Assembly (NCBI RefSeq): GCF_008831035.1
Contig: NZ_WAJR01000005.1
Span: 50,633 to 114,632 of the forward strand
DNA length: 64,000 nucleotides
Origin: Ellagibacter isourolithinifaciens
GTDB lineage: Bacteria > Actinomycetota > Coriobacteriia > Coriobacteriales > Eggerthellaceae
Direction of reading: 5' to 3'
The notes below the pieces were generated by a model. That model was given only the letters and a program-made list of their open reading frames with translations. It ran no database searches and was not told the origin of the DNA. Numbering within the stretch: position 1 is the first letter of the stretch; each line of letters starts with the position of its first letter. A program made the position numbers and the translations under genes. Positions 16,750 through 25,700 of this stretch are shown one piece after another.

Positions 16750-16852
16750 GGCTCGGGTTGCTTGTTTGTCAGCTGCCCGAACCCAAATCGGGCAGCTGAT
16801 GGTGCATTGAAGCCGGAGGCTGTTTGAGAAAACGCCTCCGGTTTTTTATTTA
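16750..16852 (+). promoter_or_regulatory. Attenuator: alternative hairpins and terminator
   Basis: A perfect 12-bp stem TCAGCTGCCCGA (16769-16780) / TCGGGCAGCTGA (16788-16799) competes with pairing of upstream CTCGGGTT with CCCGAACCC. A terminator CCGGAGGC (16813-16820) / GCCTCCGG (16834-16841) with TTTTTTATTT follows. Together with the leader peptide at 16699 this is a complete attenuation unit ahead of the MFS gene. Confidence 0.65.
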
Positions 16853-16972
16853 CTCCGCAGATGCTTATCATTCGCACCCTTGCGATTTTTCACCGCCGCT
16901 TTCCCAAACAGCCGCCCGCTTTCAAGCAATTTGCGTATCAAGGACATGCGAGAGAAAGCGAGCGAGCAGATC

Positions 16973-18304
16973 ATGTCAAGCACGGCAACGGCGAGCGCTC
17001 TGCCCTTCGGGGCAAAGCCTCAGGAGAAAAAGAAGAACTCGACGGCGGAGGTCGTCGCGGCGTCGATGGTCGGCACCGCGATCGAGTTCTACGACAACTA
17101 CTGCTATTCCATTGCGGCGGCGAGCTATTTCGGCCTCATCTTCTTCACCGACGTCGCGAAATCGAACCCCGTCTTGGCGACGCTGCTCGCCTTCGTCACC
17201 TTCGCTGTGTCGTTTCTGGCGCGTCCGTTCGGCTCGCTTTTGTTCGGGCACTTCGGCGACAAGCTCGGACGCAAGAAAACCCTGGTCGCAGCACTTATGA
17301 TGATGGGCATCGCAACATTTGTCGTCGGCCTTTTGCCAGGGTATGACGTCCTTGGCCCCGCATCAGTCGTCCTTTTGTGCGCCTGCCGCGCGTTCCAGGG
17401 CGTTGGACTTGCCGGCGAGTGGTCGGGCGCGGCGCTCGTGGCGACGGAGAACGCGCCGAAGAGCAAGCGCGCGCTCTACGGCAGCTTCCCGAACCTTGGC
17501 GCGCCGATCGGGTTCTTCTGCGCTTACGGCGTGAACCTCGTGCTCGACACCGTGCTCACGACCGACCAGATGGTCGCGTTCGGCTGGCGCATCCCGTTTT
17601 TGCTTTCCATCTTCCTCGTCGTCGTCGGCCTCGTCGTGCGCCTGCGCATGGCCGAGACGCCCGTCTTCCAGAAGGCGGCCGCCGAGGACCGCGTCTCGAA
17701 GACCCCGCTGCTCGACCTTCGCCACCATTGGAAGCGCGTCGTTTTGGGCACCTGCGCGGTGAGCATCACCTACACGCTGTTCTACCTGCTCGGCACCTGG
17801 TCGCTTTCTTACGGCGTCTCCACGCTCGGCTTCTCTCAGCCGCAGTACCTCGGCTTCGAGCTTATCGCCGTGTTCTTCTTCGCCGCGTTCATCGTGGTGG
17901 GATGCCTTTGCGCCGACCGCCGCGGCCGCAAGCCGGTACTCGTGGTCGCGACCGCAGCAACGCTTGTGTTCGGCCTGGTGAGCCCGCTGCTTCTCGGAAG
18001 CGGCACCGTTGCGGGCGTCATGGCGTTTCTCTGCGTCGGCTTCGTGTGCATGGGCGCGGTGTTCGGCCCGTGCGGGTCGTATCTGCCCGAGCTGTTCCCC
18101 GCGAACGTGCGCTACTCGGGCGCCGGCCTTTCCTACAACCTCGCCGCGATCGTGGGCGGCGCGTTCGCCCCGACCATCGCAAGCGCACTCGTCATGAACT
18201 TCGGCCTGGGCGCCGTGGGCCTCTACCTCGCCAGCATGGCAGTGGTCTCGCTCGTCGCGCTCGCATTCTTCAAGGAAAGCCGTGACATGGATTACGAACG
18301 CTAG
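16973..18304 (+). CDS. MFS transporter, metabolite:H+ symporter (ShiA/ProP-like) family
   Basis: 443 aa, 12 predicted membrane segments. Family signs: STAEVVAASMVGTAIEFYDNYCY (the MHS 'GxxIEWYD' start), FLARPFGSLLFGHFGDKLGRKKTL (loop 2-3), CRAFQGVGLAGEWSGA and ALYGSFPNLGAPIG, with a second RRGRKPVL loop. Relatives carry shikimate, alpha-ketoglutarate, proline/betaine or citrate with protons. The upstream Ile-rich attenuator points to a substrate linked to branched-chain amino acids or their keto acids; this is inference. ATG 16973 is preferred; an in-frame ATG at 16946 has an SD (AAGGA) at only short spacing. Confidence 0.88.
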   Translation: MSSTATASALPFGAKPQEKKKNSTAEVVAASMVGTAIEFYDNYCYSIAAASYFGLIFFTDVAKSNPVLATLLAFVTFAVSFLARPFGSLLFGHFGDKLGRKKTLVAALMMMGIATFVVGLLPGYDVLGPASVVLLCACRAFQGVGLAGEWSGAALVATENAPKSKRALYGSFPNLGAPIGFFCAYGVNLVLDTVLTTDQMVAFGWRIPFLLSIFLVVVGLVVRLRMAETPVFQKAAAEDRVSKTPLLDLRHHWKRVVLGTCAVSITYTLFYLLGTWSLSYGVSTLGFSQPQYLGFELIAVFFFAAFIVVGCLCADRRGRKPVLVVATAATLVFGLVSPLLLGSGTVAGVMAFLCVGFVCMGAVFGPCGSYLPELFPANVRYSGAGLSYNLAAIVGGAFAPTIASALVMNFGLGAVGLYLASMAVVSLVALAFFKESRDMDYER

Positions 18305-18324
18305 GGAGCTTTTCGGAAGGCACC

Positions 18325-18425
18325 GCTCGTCGCTTTCCCGCAAGTCGACGCGCTCGCCGGAAAGCGACGAGCGCGCTGGCGCTCGGAGGGCGGCCCTCAA
18401 GCCAGCAGACCGACCTCCGAGCGCC
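18325..18425. repeat. Two adjacent perfect inverted repeats
   Basis: First: GCTCGTCGCTTTCC (18325-18338) / GGAAAGCGACGAGC (18359-18372), 14 bp. Second: GGCGCTCGGAGG (18378-18389) / CCTCCGAGCGCC (18414-18425), 12 bp. Neither has a T tract. They lie between the MFS stop and the gat promoter and may end transcription in either direction or be a dispersed palindromic element. Confidence 0.7.
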
Positions 18426-18482
18426 GCGGCTGTTAAGAACGGGTGACTTCGCGTTCTTGCCAGCCGCAACGGGCCCGTCCTT

Positions 18483-18491
18483 TGCTATCAT
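18483..18491 (+). promoter_or_regulatory. Extended -10 promoter of gatCAB
   Basis: TGC-TATCAT, 30 nt before the gatC start. Confidence 0.55.
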
Positions 18492-18520
18492 TTCGGAGAT
18501 ATGCACGAAAGGACGCTTTC

Positions 18521-18832
18521 ATGACCCAACATCTTACCGAACGCGACGTGCGCGATATCGCCACTTACGCGCGCATCGGGCTCACCGACGATGAGCTTGT
18601 CCAGATGACAACCGACCTGAACAGCATCATCGACACCTTGAAGCCCATCACCGAATTCGACCTCGATGGCGTTACGCCCACCTTCCACCCAATCGGAAGC
18701 CTCTCGAACGTCATGCGCGAAGACACCGAGCGTGAAAGCTTCACGCAGGAAGTTGCGCTTGAGAACGCACCCAAGCAGCAGGACGGCAGCTTCCTCATCC
18801 CGTCCATCTTAGGCGAAGGGGGCGATCGCTAA
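18521..18832 (+). CDS. gatC: Asp-tRNA(Asn)/Glu-tRNA(Gln) amidotransferase subunit C
   Basis: 103 aa, standard GatC length. LTERDVRDIATYARIGLTDDELVQMTTDLNSIID and the ITEFDLDGVTPTFHP motif are the GatC signature; the C-terminal arm FLIPSILGEGG wraps the GatA-GatB interface. Stabilises the GatCAB complex that converts Glu-tRNA(Gln) to Gln-tRNA(Gln), and Asp-tRNA(Asn) where used. ATG 18521 with SD AAAGGA; its TAA overlaps the gatA ATG by one base. Confidence 0.95.
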   Translation: MTQHLTERDVRDIATYARIGLTDDELVQMTTDLNSIIDTLKPITEFDLDGVTPTFHPIGSLSNVMREDTERESFTQEVALENAPKQQDGSFLIPSILGEGGDR

Positions 18833-20322
18833 TGGCATTCTCCACCGACATGGGCATCGCCCAAATCCAGGCCGGCCTGCGCGCGGGCAACTTCACGGCG
18901 CGCGAGGTTGCGCAGGAGTCGCTTGCGCACGTGAAGGCCGCTGACGAGAAGGTCCACGCGTTCCTCGAGCTCACCGAGGAGGCCGCATACGCCGCAGCCG
19001 ACCGCGTCGACGCCGCAATCGCCGCGGGCTCCTTCGACGAGCTTGGGCCTCTCGCCGGCATTCCGTGTGCCTTCAAGGACAACATGAACCAGGAAGGCAC
19101 GCACACCACCTGCGCCTCCCACATGCTGGAAAACTACGTGTCCCCCTATACGGCCACGTGCGTGCAGCGCGCGATCGACGCGGGATGCATCCCCTTGGGC
19201 AAGCTCAACATGGACGAGTTCGCCTTTGGCAGCTCCACCGAGTCCTCGGCGTTCGGCCCCACGCACAACCCCTGGGACCTCGACCGCGTGCCGGGCGGCT
19301 CCTCAGGCGGCTCTGCCGCAGCGGTCGCCGCAGGGCTAACCTGCGTCGCACTCGGCTCCGACACGGGCGGGTCGATCCGCCAGCCCGCGAGCTTCTGCGG
19401 CATCGTCGGCGTGAAGCCCACCTACGGCATGGTCTCGCGCTACGGCGTGGTGGCCTTCGGCAGCTCGCTCGACCAGGTGGGGCCCTTCGCGCGCAGCGTG
19501 GAGGACGCGGCGGCGGTCATGGACGCCATCTGCGGCCACGACGAGCTTGACTGCACATCGCAGCAGGTGAAAGCCGATTTCCGCGCCGCCTGCAAGCAAG
19601 ATGTCGCCGGCATGCGCATAGGCATCGTGAAGGAGTTCATGGAAGCGGACGGCCTTACGGCGGAGGTCCGCGAGCGCACCCTAGAAGCGGCCGCCAAGCT
19701 TGAAGCCGCCGGCGCCGAGCTCGTCGAGGTCGAGCTTCCGCACGTCGACGCGGCGATCAGCGCCTATTACGTGCTCGGCCCTTGCGAGGCGTTCTCGAAC
19801 CTCGCTCGCTTCGACTCGGTGCGCTACGGCCTGTGCGACGAGGGCCACAAGGATTTGGGCGGCCAATACGAATCGAGCCGCGCGAAGGGCTTCGGCCCCG
19901 AGGCCAAGCGCCGCATCATGCTGGGAAGCTACCTGCTCTCCTCGGGAGTGTACGAGAAGTACTACTATCCCGCGCAGCAGGTCCGCACGCTGATCACGCA
20001 GGACTACACGAGCGCCTACGAGAAATGCGACGTCATCCTGGCACCCGCAAGCCCGCGCACGGCGTTCAAGTTCGGCGAGATCTCCGATCCCGCGACGATG
20101 TACCTCTCCGACGTGTTCACCATCTCGCTCAACATCGCCGGCAACGGCGGCATGAGCATGCCCTGCGGCCTAGGGCGCGAAACCGGCCTGCCTATCGGCG
20201 TTCAGCTAATGTCGCCCCAGTTCAAGGACGAGAACATGTTCCGCGTCGCGATGGCGCTCGAGAAGGAATACGGCACCGCACCCGTGGCGCCCGAATTCTC
20301 GGACGGAAAGGCAGGCGAGTAG
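18832..20322 (+). CDS. gatA: Asp-tRNA(Asn)/Glu-tRNA(Gln) amidotransferase subunit A
   Basis: 496 aa amidase-signature enzyme that frees ammonia from glutamine for GatB. The Lys-cisSer-Ser triad is visible: Lys in AGIPCAFKDN, the Gly/Ser-rich PGGSSGGSAAAVAAG segment and GSDTGGSIRQPASFCG with the nucleophilic Ser. Start overlaps the gatC stop (TAATG). Followed by gatB after one base. Confidence 0.97.
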   Translation: MAFSTDMGIAQIQAGLRAGNFTAREVAQESLAHVKAADEKVHAFLELTEEAAYAAADRVDAAIAAGSFDELGPLAGIPCAFKDNMNQEGTHTTCASHMLENYVSPYTATCVQRAIDAGCIPLGKLNMDEFAFGSSTESSAFGPTHNPWDLDRVPGGSSGGSAAAVAAGLTCVALGSDTGGSIRQPASFCGIVGVKPTYGMVSRYGVVAFGSSLDQVGPFARSVEDAAAVMDAICGHDELDCTSQQVKADFRAACKQDVAGMRIGIVKEFMEADGLTAEVRERTLEAAAKLEAAGAELVEVELPHVDAAISAYYVLGPCEAFSNLARFDSVRYGLCDEGHKDLGGQYESSRAKGFGPEAKRRIMLGSYLLSSGVYEKYYYPAQQVRTLITQDYTSAYEKCDVILAPASPRTAFKFGEISDPATMYLSDVFTISLNIAGNGGMSMPCGLGRETGLPIGVQLMSPQFKDENMFRVAMALEKEYGTAPVAPEFSDGKAGE

Positions 20323-20323
20323 C

Positions 20324-21901
20324 GTGAAGAAGCTCGAGCAAGTATTGCAAGATTGGGAAGCGGTCATCGGCCTGGAAATCCACACCGAGCTCACCACCCT
20401 TACCACGAAGATGTTCTGCGGCTGCAAGCTGGAGTTCGGCGCCGCGCCCAACACGCACACCTGCCCCGTGTGCCTGGGTCTGCCCGGCGCCCTTCCCGTG
20501 CCGAACAAGGCCGCCATCGAGTCGATCGTGCTCGCGGGCCTCGCCACGAACTGCGACATTGAGAAGCACTCCATGTTCTACCGCAAGAACTACATGTACC
20601 CCGACATGGCGAAGAACTTTCAAACCACGCAGGGGCCCGTGGCGTTTTGCATGCGCGGCCACCTCGACCTCGACGTCGACGGCCCGGCGGCGAAGGAGCG
20701 CACCGACATCGCGGGCCTTGGCGCAGGCGACACTTACGAGAACGTCACCGTGACCGACACCGGCTACACGGCGCACGTGGGCATCACGCGCATCCATATG
20801 GAGGAAGACGCGGGCAAGATGATCCACATCGGCGGCGACGAGGGCCGTATCGCGGGCGCCACGCATTCCCTTGTCGACTACAACCGTGCGGGCACGCCGC
20901 TCATCGAGCTCGTCACCGAGCCCGACCTGCGCACGCCCGAGGAGGCGCGCCTGTTCATGCAGAAGCTGCGCCAGATCTTCCTCGCCATCGGCATCTCCGA
21001 CTGCTCGATGGAGGAAGGTTCCATGCGCTGCGACGGCAACGTCAGTCTGCGCCGCCGCGGGTCGACCAAGCTCGGCGTGAAGACCGAGCTCAAGAACATG
21101 AACTCCTTCAAAAACCTCCACGACGGCTTGGCCTACGAAATCTGCCGTCAGGCGGAGGTGCTCGAAGAGGGCGGACAGATCTACCAGGAAACGCGCCACT
21201 GGGACCCCACGATGAAACACACCATCGTCATGCGCGTGAAAGAGACCGCTGACGACTACCGCCTGTTCCCCGAGCCCGATTTGGCGCCTTACGACCTCAC
21301 CGACGAGTTCATCGAGGGCGTCCGCGCCAAGCTGCCCGAGCTTCCCGACCAGAAGGCAGCGCGCTTCGCCGAGCAGTTCGGACTGTCGGTATACGATGCT
21401 CGCCAGCTAGTTGAAGGCGAGCAAACCGCCAGCTTCTTCGAGAAGTGCATGGAAGCCGCGGGAGCAGGCGCGAAAAAGCTCGCCAAACCCGTCGCCAACC
21501 TGGTCATCAACGACATTGCTGGCTGGCAGAACGCGAACGAGGACGCCAACCTCGCCGACAGCCCGCTTTCCCCCGCGCGCGCTGTCGAGCTCGTCGGACT
21601 GCTCGCCGAGGATGCCATCTCCTCCAAGCAGGCCAAAGAGGTCTTCGCCGCCGTCATGGACGAGGACAAAGACCCTGCGGCCATCGTGGAGGAGCGCGGC
21701 ATGAAGCAGGTGTCCGACACGGGCGCGATCGAGGCCGTCGTCGATGCCGTCATCGCCGCGAACCCCGACGAAGTGGCGCGCTACAAGGACGGAAACACCA
21801 AGGTCATCGGGTTTTTCGTCGGCCAGTGCATGAAGCAGATGCGCGGCCAGGGCAATCCCAAGGTCATCAACCAGCTTCTCGCGAAGAAGCTCGCGGAGTA
21901 G
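20324..21901 (+). CDS. gatB: Asp-tRNA(Asn)/Glu-tRNA(Gln) amidotransferase subunit B
   Basis: 525 aa from GTG 20324. The cradle domain begins WEAVIGLEIHTELTT and contains the four zinc cysteines (MFCGC...TCPVCLG) and QTTQGPVAF; the HIHMEEDAGK-like ITRIHMEEDAGKMIH and DYNRAGTPLIELVTEPD motifs belong to the kinase/transamidation site. The C-terminal YqeY-like tail (DEVARYKDGNTKVIGFFVGQCMKQMRGQGNPKVIN) binds tRNA. Kinase and transamidase subunit of GatCAB. Last gene of the gatCAB operon. Confidence 0.97.
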   Translation: MKKLEQVLQDWEAVIGLEIHTELTTLTTKMFCGCKLEFGAAPNTHTCPVCLGLPGALPVPNKAAIESIVLAGLATNCDIEKHSMFYRKNYMYPDMAKNFQTTQGPVAFCMRGHLDLDVDGPAAKERTDIAGLGAGDTYENVTVTDTGYTAHVGITRIHMEEDAGKMIHIGGDEGRIAGATHSLVDYNRAGTPLIELVTEPDLRTPEEARLFMQKLRQIFLAIGISDCSMEEGSMRCDGNVSLRRRGSTKLGVKTELKNMNSFKNLHDGLAYEICRQAEVLEEGGQIYQETRHWDPTMKHTIVMRVKETADDYRLFPEPDLAPYDLTDEFIEGVRAKLPELPDQKAARFAEQFGLSVYDARQLVEGEQTASFFEKCMEAAGAGAKKLAKPVANLVINDIAGWQNANEDANLADSPLSPARAVELVGLLAEDAISSKQAKEVFAAVMDEDKDPAAIVEERGMKQVSDTGAIEAVVDAVIAANPDEVARYKDGNTKVIGFFVGQCMKQMRGQGNPKVINQLLAKKLAE

Positions 21902-21940
21902 GGTCCGGCGCACAGGGCCCCCAACGTAACACACCGAACA

Positions 21941-21969
21941 CCGCGCCCGGGGGCTTTCCTCGGGCGCGG
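21941..21969 (+). terminator. Hairpin after gatB
   Basis: CCGCGCCCG (21941-21949) / CGGGCGCGG (21961-21969), 9 bp, without a T run; a weak terminator candidate just ahead of the next gene's SD. Confidence 0.45.
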
Positions 21970-21990
21970 CGCGTACAAGAAGGAGCAGAA

Positions 21991-23700
21991 GTGAACGCGC
22001 GCGATATGCATGCCGAAATGGCGCGATGGATCGAAAACGTGACGGAGCCCGACCTTGCCGCCGAGCTTTCCCGCATGAAGGAAGCTGTCGAAACAGGGGA
22101 CGAGTCTGCGTTCACCGACGCTTTCTTCCAGGACCTCTCCTTTGGGACGGCGGGCCTTCGAGGCACGCTCGGCGCGGGCACGAACCGCATGAACGTCTAC
22201 ACCGTGGGACGCGCCACACAGGGGTTCGCCGACTACCTGAACGCACATTTCGAGAACCCGAGCGTCGCCATCGCGCGCGACAGCCGCAACAACGGCGAGC
22301 TCTTCGTGCGCACGGCAGCGGCCATCTTCGCGGCGAACGGCGTGCACGCGTACGTGTACCCGCGCATTTCCCCTGTTCCCACGCTTTCGTGGGCCGTGCG
22401 CGACCTGGGCTGCTCGGGCGGCGTATGCGTGACGGCGAGTCACAACCCCGCCGCCTACAACGGCTACAAGGCCTATGGACCCGACGGCTGCCAGATAACG
22501 AGCGAGGCCGCAGCCGCTATCTCGGCAGCGATCGAGGGCACCGACATCTTCTCCGGGGTGAAGTCCGTCGACTTCGACGCCGCGCTTGCAAAAGGCGACA
22601 TCACCTGGATCGACGACGCGGTGCTCGAGCGCTACTATGACGCGGTCCTGTCAAAATCGGTAAGCAACCTAAGCGCTGACGAGGTCGCGAAGGCACCCTT
22701 GAAGCTCGTGTATTCCCCGCTCAATGGTACAGGACTCGTCCCCGTGACAACCGTGCTCGAGCGCGCAGGCGTCACCGACATTACTGTCGTCCCCGAGCAG
22801 CGCGACCCCGACGGCGATTTCCCCACCTGCCCGTATCCCAACCCTGAGATTCGCGAGGCGATGCAAAAGGGCATCGAGCTTTGCGAGCGCGTGCACCCCG
22901 ATTTGCTGCTCGCGACCGACCCCGACGCCGACCGCGTGGGCGTTGCCGTGAAGGATGGTGAGGACTACCTTCTGCTCACGGGCAACGAGATGGGCGTGCT
23001 GCTGCTCGATTACATCTGCCGCATGAGAGCCGAACGCGACGAGAACCTTGCCGAAAAAGTGGCCGTCACCACGATCGTGTCGAGCGCGATGGTCGATGCG
23101 CTCGCTGCAAAATACGGCTTTGAGCTGCGACGTTGCCTGACTGGCTTCAAGTACATCGGCGACATCATCACCGAACTCGCCGACGAGGGGCAGGCCGACC
23201 GCTTCATCTTCGGCTTCGAGGAGAGCTACGGATACCTCTCGGGTGATCATGTGCGCGACAAGGACGCCGTGAACGCAAGCCTGCTCATCTGCCAGATGGC
23301 GCAGAGTTACAAGCTGCAAGGGAAAAACCTCGCGGACGCGATGCGCGACCTGTACGCCGAGCACGGGTACTGGCTCAACCGCACCGTGTCAGTGTCGTAC
23401 CCCGGCGCCGAGGGGGCTGCCGCGATGGCGGCAATCATGGAGCGCTTGCGAGCGGAGGCGCCGAGCGAGGTTGCCGACCTCGCCGTCGAGAGCGTCGTCG
23501 ACTACGAAGACGCGGGAACGGGGCTTCCACCCGCGAACGTCGTCGAGTTCCGCCTGGCGGGCGGCAACAAGGCCATCGTGCGCCCGAGCGGCACCGAGCC
23601 CAAAATCAAGCTCTACGTGTTCGCGAAAGACAACACGCGAGAAGGCGCCGAGGCACTGCTCGATAGTATCGAGGCTTCAGGCCGCAAGCTGCTTGCATAA
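21991..23700 (+). CDS. Phospho-sugar mutase (phosphoglucomutase/phosphomannomutase family)
   Basis: 569 aa from GTG 21991 with SD AAGGAG. Domains of the alpha-D-phosphohexomutase superfamily: FGTAGLRGTLGAGTNRMNVYTVGRATQG at the start, the phosphoserine loop VCVTASHNPAAYNGYKAYGPDG, the metal loop LLLATDPDADRVGVAV, the sugar-binding loop FGFEESYGYL and the phosphate-binding loop RPSGTEPKIKLY. The length fits the PgcA-like (bacterial alpha-phosphoglucomutase) branch. Interconverts glucose-1-P and glucose-6-P, supplying nucleotide sugars. Monocistronic. Confidence 0.92.
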   Translation: MNARDMHAEMARWIENVTEPDLAAELSRMKEAVETGDESAFTDAFFQDLSFGTAGLRGTLGAGTNRMNVYTVGRATQGFADYLNAHFENPSVAIARDSRNNGELFVRTAAAIFAANGVHAYVYPRISPVPTLSWAVRDLGCSGGVCVTASHNPAAYNGYKAYGPDGCQITSEAAAAISAAIEGTDIFSGVKSVDFDAALAKGDITWIDDAVLERYYDAVLSKSVSNLSADEVAKAPLKLVYSPLNGTGLVPVTTVLERAGVTDITVVPEQRDPDGDFPTCPYPNPEIREAMQKGIELCERVHPDLLLATDPDADRVGVAVKDGEDYLLLTGNEMGVLLLDYICRMRAERDENLAEKVAVTTIVSSAMVDALAAKYGFELRRCLTGFKYIGDIITELADEGQADRFIFGFEESYGYLSGDHVRDKDAVNASLLICQMAQSYKLQGKNLADAMRDLYAEHGYWLNRTVSVSYPGAEGAAAMAAIMERLRAEAPSEVADLAVESVVDYEDAGTGLPPANVVEFRLAGGNKAIVRPSGTEPKIKLYVFAKDNTREGAEALLDSIEASGRKLLA

Positions 23701-23754
23701 GGCCGCAGCGGGGAAGGCGCGGAGCCGCAAATTGCGTCGCCGCGGCCCTATGCA
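23694..23754 (+). repeat. Inverted repeat spanning the mutase stop codon
   Basis: TGCATAAGGCCGC (23694-23706) and GCGGCCCTATGCA (23742-23754) pair over 13 positions with one mismatch; no T tract. May form the mRNA 3' end. Confidence 0.5.
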
Positions 23755-23921
23755 GCGACAAGGAACAAGCTGCTCATACGAGGCCGCAGTAAAGAAGATG
23801 CGGGGGCTTCCCAGTCCGGAGCACGTTTACCGCAAGGGCTGCTGCCCCTGCAATCGCTTCGCTTAGGGGACGCCATTGGGCTTTTTCCCTTCACCCCATC
23901 TCGCCGAAAACGAGGCCGCGT

Positions 23922-24062
23922 GGGACAAAAATCATCGATATGTGAGGAGTTTCCTTTTACTAACTTTTCTCCATCAATTCCGAGCTGGGCAAACGTAGAG
24001 CGAAGAGAGAAGAGTCCTCCCCGCCGTCAGATTTCGACTCACATATCGCCGATTTTTGTCCC
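23922..24062. repeat. 141-bp element with 25-bp inverted ends (two mismatches)
   Basis: The left arm 23922-23946 begins GGGACAAAAATC and ends CGATATGTGAG; the right arm 24038-24062 is its complement except for two adjacent bases. A related copy of the arm occurs at 44302-44324. Sits in the gene-free stretch 23701-24261, where I see no coding region. Looks like a dispersed palindromic element or the paired ends of a small mobile element. Confidence 0.7.
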
Positions 24063-24261
24063 CCGACAAGACGTTTTCAGCGAGGCTCGCATAGCGAATC
24101 GCTCCCTGGCACCGCGTCTCAAAAACTTTTAAACCGGCGTGCGATCGCTCACCTTCAGAGGCCTACGCCGTGCTGCGAGGAGAATAATACCGATTGCGCT
24201 GCACCTCCGCACGCTCGGCTTTTGTTATATTTCACAATAAGCTAAGTTGAATCTCCTCTTT

Positions 24262-24315
24262 TCATTATTGCTAGATAAAGCTATCATTTTTGATAGCTTT
24301 ATCTAGCAATAATGA
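24262..24315. repeat. Perfect 25-bp palindrome at the start of the DUF4143 ATPase gene
   Basis: Left arm 24262-24286 starts TCATTATTGCTAGATAAAGC; loop TTTT; right arm 24291-24315 is the exact reverse complement. AT-rich unlike its surroundings. It ends 14 bp before the probable start codon and includes an in-frame ATG at 24312, so it can act as an mRNA hairpin controlling initiation, a terminator, or an operator. Confidence 0.8.
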
Positions 24316-24329
24316 TAGATGGGATGAAT

Positions 24330-25499
24330 ATGTTTAGAAGAGAGCTGTCGCGAACACTCGAAGAACGACTCCGCGAGCCTCGCTCGTTCATCCAGGTCGT
24401 TATGGGGCCTCGGCAAACTGGCAAAACCACAGCAATCAAGCAGGCTGTCAAAGCGGCGGGATTGCCTGTTCGAGTTGCGAGCGCGGACAGCGCAATCGAG
24501 CTAGGAGCCGATTGGATCGAGCTGGAATGGCGCCAAGCAAGAAACATGACAGAGCCAGGCGCAAAAGCGGTACTCGTCCTTGACGAAATACAGAAAGTTG
24601 CCCAGTGGTCGCAAACCGTTAAGCGGCTGTGGGATGAGGATAGCTGGAACGATACTCCGCTTTTGGTAATTCTATCAGGCTCATCAAGCTTGCTTATCGG
24701 CAGTGGTCTTTCCGAGTCGCTGGCAGGAAGATATGAACTTCTGCGTTCAACGCATTGGAGTCTGTCCGAAATGTCCGAAGCGTTCGGCTACAACCTTTCC
24801 GACTATCTCGAATTCGGTGGATACCCTGGTGCCGCGATTCTCAAGAGCGACGAAGACCGCTGGCGCGAATACATGCGAGACTCCATCGTCGAGTCGACGA
24901 TTTCGCGAGACGTTTTACAGATGGAAAACGTAAGAAAGCCTGCGTTGATGCGCGCACTTTTCGAGCTCGGAGCGCAATACTCTGCGCAAGAGCTGTCGTA
25001 TCGAAAGATACTCGGCCAGCTCGACGACAAGGGCAACACCGACACCATCAAACACTACCTCGACCTCCTGTCAGGAGCAGGGATGATAAGTGGCCTACAG
25101 AAATTTGACGACAAGCCTATAAGGGCAAAAGCCTCTTCACCACGGTTGATGGTTCACGACCCCGCACTCATGACCTCGATGTGGCACGGAAAGGGAAGCC
25201 TCCTCGAAGACCCAGACCTCTACGGACATCTCGTTGAGACGGCGGTCGGTGCATACCTTATCGCACGCTCGGCGTTAGACGGCTTCGACCTTTACTGGTG
25301 GCGCGAAGGCGACTTGGAGGTTGACTTTGTCCTAAGGCGGGCGCGCAATATCACCGCAATCGAAGTGAAAAGCGGGCGCGTAAGCAAAAGCGGCATGGGG
25401 GCATTCTGCAAAGCCTATCCGAAGGCACGCCCGATAATTGTTGGCGATCGGAATACTCCCCTCGAAGACTTTCTACGAGGGAAAGTGCCTCTCTTTTAG
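24330..25499 (+). CDS. AAA-type ATPase with DUF4143 domain
   Basis: 389 aa from ATG 24330 (in-frame ATGs at 24312 and 24324 are possible). Walker A MGPRQTGKTTAI, Walker B AVLVLDEIQK, sensor-like LVILSGSSSLL, then the C-terminal DUF4143 part with FDLYWWREGDLEVDFVL and AIEVKSG, the remnant PD-(D/E)xK-like nuclease fold of this family. Such proteins are widespread in gut bacteria and their role is unsettled. Flanked by inverted repeats, with more AT and less biased codon use than the core genes here, consistent with an accessory, acquired gene. Confidence 0.85.
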   Translation: MFRRELSRTLEERLREPRSFIQVVMGPRQTGKTTAIKQAVKAAGLPVRVASADSAIELGADWIELEWRQARNMTEPGAKAVLVLDEIQKVAQWSQTVKRLWDEDSWNDTPLLVILSGSSSLLIGSGLSESLAGRYELLRSTHWSLSEMSEAFGYNLSDYLEFGGYPGAAILKSDEDRWREYMRDSIVESTISRDVLQMENVRKPALMRALFELGAQYSAQELSYRKILGQLDDKGNTDTIKHYLDLLSGAGMISGLQKFDDKPIRAKASSPRLMVHDPALMTSMWHGKGSLLEDPDLYGHLVETAVGAYLIARSALDGFDLYWWREGDLEVDFVLRRARNITAIEVKSGRVSKSGMGAFCKAYPKARPIIVGDRNTPLEDFLRGKVPLF

Positions 25500-25700
25500 G
25501 TTGAATCGCTGGAGCAAAGCCCGCAGGCAACCGCACGCATCTCGCACACGGTTTACGCAGGGCGCCTATTCACTACCGCAAAACGCCTGACGTCGTCGCA
25601 TACTTTCTCGCGAAATTGCAGTATTATGTAAATTCTTATCGCGCAACGGCGACACTGCCCGCGCAATAACTTGGTTGGGATTATCAGGGGAAAGGCACAC

